From NCBI GenBank assembly GCA_903923205.1, contig CAIXXC010000476.1, forward strand, positions 1-64,000: DNA of 64,000 bases, written 5' to 3'. The position numbers were made by a program, and so were the translations under genes. Under the pieces are notes generated by a model. The model did not search any database, was not told the DNA's origin, and worked only from the letters and a program-made list of their open reading frames with translations. How positions within the stretch are numbered: position 1 is the stretch's first letter; each line of letters begins with the position of its first letter. The DNA is from an uncultured Rhodospirillales bacterium (GTDB lineage Bacteria > Pseudomonadota > Alphaproteobacteria > ATCC43930 > CGMCC-115725). This document shows positions 59,459-64,000 of the stretch, piece after piece.

Positions 59459-59802
59459 GCGTGCGGACGACCTTGCCGCTCGGCTTTGCCGATCTTGAGC
59501 CTTTTGTCGAGCAATGGGCCGGTGCGACTGTGGACGCGCGGATGTATGCCCGCGCGAGCGCCGACATGGCGGGCATCCGCCGCTTTTATGAGGTCGCGGT
59601 CGCGCGCGGCGCTGAGGCGCTCGAATACTGCGCCCAATTCCCGCTCGACGCGATGCCGGATGACGCGGCTCTGCTGTTTCGCCTCATGCTCGGCCTGGCC
59701 CAGGCGTCGATTGCGGTCGAAATCCACGGCCAGCCGCGTGCGCCCGGCACGCCCTGGCCCAACTCAATCACCCTGCAGCGCGGCCCCAGCCCCTTCGGCT
59801 GA
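59455..59802 (+). CDS. Small protein partnered with Rieske oxygenase, copy 2
   Basis: 115 residues, no family recognised; about 43 percent identical by hand count to the protein at 54247, without gaps. Conserved points shared by both: GF-x-DL, W-x-G, DAR, M-A-x-I-x2-FY, a LGLAQ/LALAQ-A-x2-AVE-x-H helix and the tail P-x-RAP-x2-P-x-P...RGP-x-P. No signal, no cysteine cluster, no obvious metal site beyond the invariant Glu-x-His in AVExH. It overlaps the Rieske gene by ATGA, so one-to-one synthesis with the alpha subunit is likely. Confidence 0.87.
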   Translation: MSVRTTLPLGFADLEPFVEQWAGATVDARMYARASADMAGIRRFYEVAVARGAEALEYCAQFPLDAMPDDAALLFRLMLGLAQASIAVEIHGQPRAPGTPWPNSITLQRGPSPFG

Positions 59803-59830
59803 TCCGATCCTTCTAAGAGAGAACAATAAA

Positions 59831-60640
59831 ATGAAGAATTTGGCAGGCAAGGTGGCGATGATCACCGGTGCCGGATCAGGGATCGGTCGCGCCACGGCAC
59901 AGGTCATGGCGGCGCGCGGGGCGCTTGTCGCGGTCGCGGATATCAACATGATCACCGCGCAGGAAACGGTTGATCTGATCGCGGACGCCGGCGGTACCGC
60001 CCATGCCGTCTCCATCGATATCACCTCGGAAGCGGCGATCAAGACCGCGATTGAGCAGGTGGCGCATGACTTCGGTCGGCTTGACGTGCTGCACAACAAC
60101 GCCGCCTTCGCGCCCTTCGACGTGATCGCCAACGATACCGATATCCTGGGCATCACGACCGAGAACTGGGACCGGGTGATGCAGGGGACGCTGCGCGGGA
60201 CCATGCTGTGCTGCCGCTACGGCGTGATCGAAATGCTGAAGACCGGCGGCGGCAGCATCGTCAACACATCGTCCATGTACGGGATGAGCGCGTTCAACCT
60301 GATGCCGGCCTACAGCGTCTCCAAGGCCGGGATCAACATGCTGACGCAGAATGTCGCCACGGCGTTCGGGCGCAAGGGTATCCGCTGCAATGCCGTCGCC
60401 CCGTCCATGATCCATACGCCGATGCTGGAAGGGGCGATCCCGGCACCCTTCATCGAGATGAATATCGATGCGACCCTGGTGGGCTATCTGGGCTCGCCGG
60501 ACGACGTCGCGCAGGTCGTCGCCTGGCTGGCATCCGATGATTCCCGCTATATTACCGGCCAGATCATCCGCGCCGATGGCGGCTCGACCGCGCATCTGCC
60601 CACATATGCCGACGCCCGACGCTTCTTCGGCGCGGTTTAG
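59831..60640 (+). CDS. SDR oxidoreductase of Rieske module 2
   Basis: 269-residue SDR, third gene of module 2. ATG 59831 with AGAGAGAA upstream. ITGAGSGIGRATAQ near 12, NNAAFAP near 88, NTSSMYGMS near 150, YSVSK near 164 and IIRADGGSTAH near the end. Same likely role as the module 1 SDR, but sequence similarity between the two is only that of the superfamily. It is nearly abutting (three bases) the convergent NTF2-like gene. Confidence 0.88.
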   Translation: MKNLAGKVAMITGAGSGIGRATAQVMAARGALVAVADINMITAQETVDLIADAGGTAHAVSIDITSEAAIKTAIEQVAHDFGRLDVLHNNAAFAPFDVIANDTDILGITTENWDRVMQGTLRGTMLCCRYGVIEMLKTGGGSIVNTSSMYGMSAFNLMPAYSVSKAGINMLTQNVATAFGRKGIRCNAVAPSMIHTPMLEGAIPAPFIEMNIDATLVGYLGSPDDVAQVVAWLASDDSRYITGQIIRADGGSTAHLPTYADARRFFGAV

Positions 60641-60643
60641 CCT

Positions 60644-61078
60644 TCAAGCGCGGCTGAAGATCGGCGTGACGGTTCGCTCCGCTATCAGCCAGCCGCCATC
60701 GACCTTCGCATAGACCTCGTCGATATCGGCGACGATGGCGACCCGTGTATCACGGCTGTCATCGTCGGAACGATAAAAGGTCAGGATGCTGTGGACGGCG
60801 ACCTTGCCGTCGGCGGTCGGCGCGAAGGCGAGGTTGGTCATGATGTGGCGGGTGGTGATGTGGGTCTGGGTCTGACGCGCGGCCATCATCGCAGCAATCG
60901 CCGGACCCTCTATCGTCCCCGGATTCGGCGTGCCCGGACCGAACGTCAGGCGGGCATCGGCGGTAAACAGCGCGCCGATCTCGGCAGCGCGGCCATGATC
61001 GACCAGCCAGCAGAAGCGATGGACGACATCGGTGATCGCCAGGCGATCTTCAGCAGATAACACGCTCGGGGCGGCCAT
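60644..61078 (-). CDS. NTF2-like (SnoaL-type) protein A
   Basis: 144-residue cone-shaped-fold protein. GAGGAA precedes the ATG. ITDVVHRFCWLVDHGRAAEIGALFTADARLTFG is the N-terminal helix-strand pattern of SnoaL_4 proteins, and the C-terminal IDEVYAKVDGGWLIAERTVTPIF is the standard last strand. Such proteins are isomerases, dehydratases or oxygenase beta subunits; a small Rieske beta subunit is a possible alternative. It follows the VOC gene by 12 bases. Confidence 0.8.
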   Translation of the reverse strand: MAAPSVLSAEDRLAITDVVHRFCWLVDHGRAAEIGALFTADARLTFGPGTPNPGTIEGPAIAAMMAARQTQTHITTRHIMTNLAFAPTADGKVAVHSILTFYRSDDDSRDTRVAIVADIDEVYAKVDGGWLIAERTVTPIFSRA

Positions 61079-61090
61079 GCGTGCCGTTCC

Positions 61091-61678
61091 TCAAACCAGT
61101 TTGACGTCGGCAAGACCCTTGGCCCCCACGCGGGGCCGTTTCTTCAACTGTGCTTCCGGTTCTCCCGCTCGCAGCCGGGCGATCAGATCCTCCGGGTCGA
61201 ACTCGACGCCGATCGGGTTCTCGGCGAATTCCTCGGAATAGAAGAACTTGGTCGACTCGACCACGCTGTCATAGTTTTCGACCTGGAACTCAAGCTGATT
61301 GCCGTCGGGATCGGCGTAATACATTGAGGTCGTCGGCCCGTGATTGATGACGAAAACCGGCTTGATGCCGTGGTCGCGCAGGCGCTCGTAATGCGCCAGC
61401 AATTCGCTGAGCGAGCCATAGGTGAAGGCGATGTGATGGACGCCCGCGATGCCACCTGTCTGCTGGCCAAGATCGGGGACGTTCAGGATGGCGACACGAT
61501 GATGCTCGTCATCATAGGTCAGGAACGTCAGCAGATCATTGGCAAAGACCGAGCGCATGCCGAGCACGAGTTGATACCAGGCAACGATCTCGGCATAGCG
61601 CGAACTGCGCAGCACGAAATGCGCGAGTTTAACCGGGCGGGCAATACCGTCCGACAGGGTTGTCGCCGAGGCCGCCAT
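61091..61678 (-). CDS. VOC-family protein, extradiol dioxygenase-like
   Basis: 195 residues, with GGGAGA before the ATG. Candidate metal triad is His20 (VKLAHFVLRS), His82 (GVHHIAFTY) and Glu130 (NQLEFQVEN), the 2-His-1-Glu pattern of type I extradiol dioxygenases. The Y-x-DPDGNQLE sequence is typical of that group. A ring-cleaving dioxygenase fits the FAD hydroxylase and FAH enzymes nearby, though glyoxalase-like activity cannot be excluded. The 50-residue C-terminal tail (VVESTKFFYSEEFAENPIGVEFDPEDLIARL) also occurs in gentisate/catechol-type relatives, from memory. Confidence 0.8.
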   Translation of the reverse strand: MAASATTLSDGIARPVKLAHFVLRSSRYAEIVAWYQLVLGMRSVFANDLLTFLTYDDEHHRVAILNVPDLGQQTGGIAGVHHIAFTYGSLSELLAHYERLRDHGIKPVFVINHGPTTSMYYADPDGNQLEFQVENYDSVVESTKFFYSEEFAENPIGVEFDPEDLIARLRAGEPEAQLKKRPRVGAKGLADVKLV

Positions 61679-61757
61679 GATGGTTCTCCCGTTGATTTTG
61701 TAGACACCGCACGGTCTTCACGCCGCGAGCGTGATGCGACGGAGACTGGCTCGAATT

Positions 61758-61771
61758 GAACCAAGTGGTCA
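61758..61771. promoter_or_regulatory. Candidate operator D, upstream of the VOC gene
   Basis: GAACC-AAGT-GGTCA, preceded by ATT and followed by AGAA. The minus-strand TTGACC could serve as a -35 box, but the matching -10 is poor. Confidence 0.45.
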
Positions 61772-61819
61772 AGAATAAGCTGGCCCCGGCGGTGCAACTG
61801 CTGCGCCGGAGCCGCTTGA

Positions 61820-62227
61820 TCAGGCGGCGACGAGCTTTTTGCCGAAAGCAGCGGTCTCAAGCATCGCGGTGTCGAGATGTTCGACGATCTCGGCGAAGCC
61901 ATCGCCCTTCACGGTGACGAAGAAGACATAAAAGGGCTGGGCATAATCGCCTGTCGGGCCGACGCCGGAGCCCGATGCCCGCAAGGCCGCCTTGTCGCCT
62001 TCGACGACGACATCGCCGAATTGCAGGGTGGGCGGGACTTTGAAGGTCGACAGCAGCGGCAGCAGGCGGGCGAACAGGTCGGCGCGACCGTGATAGGTGC
62101 CCGAAGCGGGCGTGGTGCCGATCACGGTATACTTGCCGTCCTCGTTCAGCATGCTGAATGCTTCGACGAAGCGGCTGGCGTGGATATGTTCGATGAAGGT
62201 CTGAACGATCTTGCGGGTATCGGCCAT
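61820..62227 (-). CDS. NTF2-like (SnoaL-type) protein B
   Basis: 135 residues from ATG 62227, which follows AAGGGAGAGACAG. TRKIVQTFIEHIHASRFVEAFSMLNEDGKYTVIGTTPASGTYHGRADLF is the ketosteroid-isomerase-like opening and AEIVEHLDTAMLETAAFGKKL the last strand. The two NTF2-like proteins of the cluster are not close paralogues. Role unknown, perhaps isomerisation or dehydration of an intermediate. Confidence 0.82.
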   Translation of the reverse strand: MADTRKIVQTFIEHIHASRFVEAFSMLNEDGKYTVIGTTPASGTYHGRADLFARLLPLLSTFKVPPTLQFGDVVVEGDKAALRASGSGVGPTGDYAQPFYVFFVTVKGDGFAEIVEHLDTAMLETAAFGKKLVAA

Positions 62228-62323
62228 CTGTCTCTCCCTTGGTTGGCTAAGCCTTTTGATCAAGGCGCTGTTCTCGACCGCAGCCGACGGGCCTCGCGGA
62301 AGCGCCGGCAGGATTGGCCAGAC

Positions 62324-62337
62324 TGACCGAATGATCA
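62324..62337. promoter_or_regulatory. Candidate operator E, between tetR-type and SnoaL genes
   Basis: TGACC-GAAT-GATCA, one mismatch from palindromic, followed by AGGG. Confidence 0.45.
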
Positions 62338-62377
62338 AGGGGAAATCGCCGGGGGGGGTGGGGGGACGGCTCAGCCC

Positions 62378-63112
62378 TCAGACGAACACGATCTCGTAGA
62401 TGAAGGCGATGTTGCGCAGAATCTCGGCTTCGGAGAAAACATCGCGCCCGGTCAGCGCCTTGTATTCCGTCCAGATGGTGAAGGGCGTGCCGCCCGCGCC
62501 GATGATATGGTAATAGAGCCGCGCCGGATCGCATTGCCGCACGCTGCCCTCTTCCTGGCCGCGCCGGATCAGATCGCGCGCCATGGTGAAATGGCCGCGC
62601 AGGAAATGCTCGATCACCCAGTCGAGCCGGGCGGTACCCTGGTTACTCTCCATGGTCAGGATGCGGTGGATTTGCGGTGTTCGCGCCGACATCCGCACGA
62701 ATTGCTCGATGAAGGCGGCCAAGGCCTTGCGTGCGCTGGTCTCATGCGCGCGCTCCAGCGTGACCTTAAGCTCCGCCCCATAACGCTCCAGCGCATGCTC
62801 GACCGTGGCAATCCAGAGCTGGTCCTTGGAATGGAAATGATAAAGCACCAAGGTATGCGTGACCTCGGCGCGCTCGGCGACCGCGCGGGTCGATGTGCCT
62901 TCAAAGCCGAAGGCACCGAAGCATTCGAGTGCTGCCTGCAGCACCCGCCCGCGCACCTCATCACCCCGCCGCACCACCACCATAGATGCGCGCTTGGCCG
63001 GTTTCGCGACAACGCGCAACGACGGCGACGCCGGCCCATCCTTCAGCCGCACAGCGGTCCGCCCGCCGCCGCTTCTCACCTTCTTCGCCCCCTGATCCGC
63101 CACGACGCCCAT
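62378..63112 (-). CDS. TetR-family transcriptional regulator
   Basis: 244-residue repressor-type protein, started at ATG 63112. A basic N-terminal extension of about 45 residues (KKVRSGGGRTAVRLKD, VVAKPAKRAS) precedes the TetR helix-turn-helix, VLQAALECFGAFGFEGTSTRAVAERAEVTHTLVLYHFHSKDQLW (about 57-100). The C-terminal ligand domain is all helical and ends AEILRNIAFIYEIVF. It is the only regulator in the catabolic region and the likely ligand-controlled switch for sites B-F. ATG 62983 would remove the extension but has no ribosome site. Confidence 0.92.
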   Translation of the reverse strand: MGVVADQGAKKVRSGGGRTAVRLKDGPASPSLRVVAKPAKRASMVVVRRGDEVRGRVLQAALECFGAFGFEGTSTRAVAERAEVTHTLVLYHFHSKDQLWIATVEHALERYGAELKVTLERAHETSARKALAAFIEQFVRMSARTPQIHRILTMESNQGTARLDWVIEHFLRGHFTMARDLIRRGQEEGSVRQCDPARLYYHIIGAGGTPFTIWTEYKALTGRDVFSEAEILRNIAFIYEIVFV

Positions 63113-63204
63113 GAACCCCACGCGATGCCCTCTCCACCGATGCAACATCTGCTGGGCGGGCGCAATGGTTCTGTGGGCATGGGGGTGGGGAAGACCGGCT
63201 ACTC

Positions 63205-64000
63205 TCAGCCTGACTTTACAGAAAACTCCCCCAACACCCGCGCCGTATCCGCGCCGAGTTCCCGGCTTGGTACCAGCGGGAGGGGCGGGACGCCGTCGAA
63301 GCGCAGGGGGCTTTGCTGGACGACGATGCGGCCGAGTTGGGGGTGGTCCTGCCATTCAAGCGCGCCGCGGGCGTGCATGTTGGGATCGTTGACCACCTCG
63401 TCCAGGGTCCGCACCGGGGCGCAGGGCACTTTTGCCGCCATCAATCGCCCGAACAAGGCGTCCTTGGTCTGCACCATCGTCCACACACTGACAAGTTCAT
63501 CGACCATGTCGATATGGGAGACACGCGCGGCCAGCGTGGCAAAGCGCGGATCATCGGCCAGATCGGGCCTCGCCATCTCGGTTACCAGCGCGCGCCAGTG
63601 GATTTCGCCGACACAGATGATCGCGATGTACCCGTCCGAGGTCGGGTAGACATTATAGGGTGATTCCGCGAGCCCGCCGTGGCGATTACCGGTGCGCGGC
63701 GGCGGGGCGTGATCGGCCTGCGTCGCCCAATGCATGCCGAGGCTGGACGAGAGCGAGGCATAGACCGCGTCCTGCATCGCGACTTCGACGCGGCGTGCCG
63801 CGCCGGTTCTCTCGCGCTCGAACAATGCGGTCGCGATTGCGCCGTAAAGATGGGTGCCGGCGAAGAAATCCGCCACCGCCGGGCCGGCCTTGACCGGGGG
63901 TCGGTCGGCAAAGCCGGTCGTGTGCATCACCCCGGCCATCGCCTGGATCGTCAGGTCCATCGCCGGATAGCTGCGATAGGGGCCGTCACTGCCGAAGCCG
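63205..64000 (-). CDS. CaiB/BaiF-type CoA-transferase (5' end missing)
   Basis: Family III CoA-transferase that moves CoA between acids. The frame runs off the right edge; 264 residues are visible. The family motif GFGSDGPYRSYPAMDLTIQAMAG opens the visible part. The catalytic Asp is expected in VEVAMQDAVYASLS near residue 72. NRHGGLAESPYNVYPTSDGYIAI and the C-terminal VPCAPVRTLDEVVNDPNMHARGAL are also present. It precedes the TetR gene by 92 bases on the same strand. It may activate an acid substrate of the pathway. Confidence 0.92.
   Translation of the reverse strand, partial: GFGSDGPYRSYPAMDLTIQAMAGVMHTTGFADRPPVKAGPAVADFFAGTHLYGAIATALFERERTGAARRVEVAMQDAVYASLSSSLGMHWATQADHAPPPRTGNRHGGLAESPYNVYPTSDGYIAIICVGEIHWRALVTEMARPDLADDPRFATLAARVSHIDMVDELVSVWTMVQTKDALFGRLMAAKVPCAPVRTLDEVVNDPNMHARGALEWQDHPQLGRIVVQQSPLRFDGVPPLPLVPSRELGADTARVLGEFSVKSG

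Noticed and set aside
62254-62270. GCCTTTTGATCAAGGC inverted repeat before SnoaL protein B
   Set aside because: Its centre TTGATCAA is palindromic but it does not fit the TGACC-N4-GGTCA pattern, and one isolated copy is weak evidence.

Overview
The window is a GC-rich chromosomal segment of a Gram-negative bacterium, most likely an alphaproteobacterium. The reasons are a compact dcw (cell wall and division) cluster that continues into lpxC, bamD, recN and ligA, an FtsZ with a long disordered linker ending in a conserved FtsA-binding tail, and the block GT4-GT9-thrS-infC. A Rhodospirillales-like lineage is my guess; the sequence alone does not fix genus or order.

Region 1 (1-14154): murF (cut by the left edge), mraY, murD, ftsW, murG, murC, murB, ddl, ftsQ and ftsA form one tightly overlapped operon. 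ftsZ follows after a 69-base gap and ends at a strong intrinsic terminator, and lpxC comes next. Together they make the lipid-linked peptidoglycan precursor, the divisome core and the committed step of lipid A.

Region 2 (14330-28621): bamD (outer-membrane assembly), recN and ligA (DNA repair and replication), an epimerase-like SDR, then on the minus strand an orphan ABC substrate-binding protein and an alpha/beta hydrolase. Two glycosyltransferases, thrS and infC follow on the plus strand. infC appears to start at a rare AUA codon. A 532-residue exported protein of unknown function closes the region.

Region 3 (28638-32811): a hemerythrin-like protein diverges from a cytochrome bd operon with both small subunits, cydP-cydA-cydB-cydX. 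A perfect FNR-type box sits in the divergent gap. A double hairpin, REP-like, follows the operon.

Region 4 (32809-35343): a single polypeptide fusing a membrane fatty-acid-desaturase-like domain, a flavin/NAD(P)H reductase and a plant-type 2Fe-2S ferredoxin. Its promoter lies inside a 40-base near-perfect palindrome. A glutathione-peroxidase-like gene lies next to it.

Region 5 (35360-47045): an apparently complete type II secretion system. The minus-strand operon is gspE-F-H-I-J-L-M-C-D-K; gspG and the prepilin peptidase gspO are divergent. The secretin looks like a lipoprotein.

Region 6 (47055-64000): an accessory, probably catabolic region. It holds a Tat-exported multicopper oxidase, SDRs, a haloalkane-dehalogenase-like hydrolase, a GMC oxidoreductase and a HbpS/GlcG protein. 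Two paralogous modules of Rieske oxygenase + small uncharacterised protein + SDR lie on opposite strands, either side of an FAD monooxygenase and a fumarylacetoacetate-hydrolase-family enzyme. Two NTF2-like proteins, a VOC dioxygenase-like protein, a TetR regulator and a CaiB-type CoA-transferase (cut by the right edge) complete it. Similar inverted-repeat sites recur in five of its promoter gaps. The duplicated Rieske module with its small partner, which I recognise as no named family, is the best candidate here for something undescribed. No tRNA, rRNA, CRISPR array, insertion sequence or prophage was seen.
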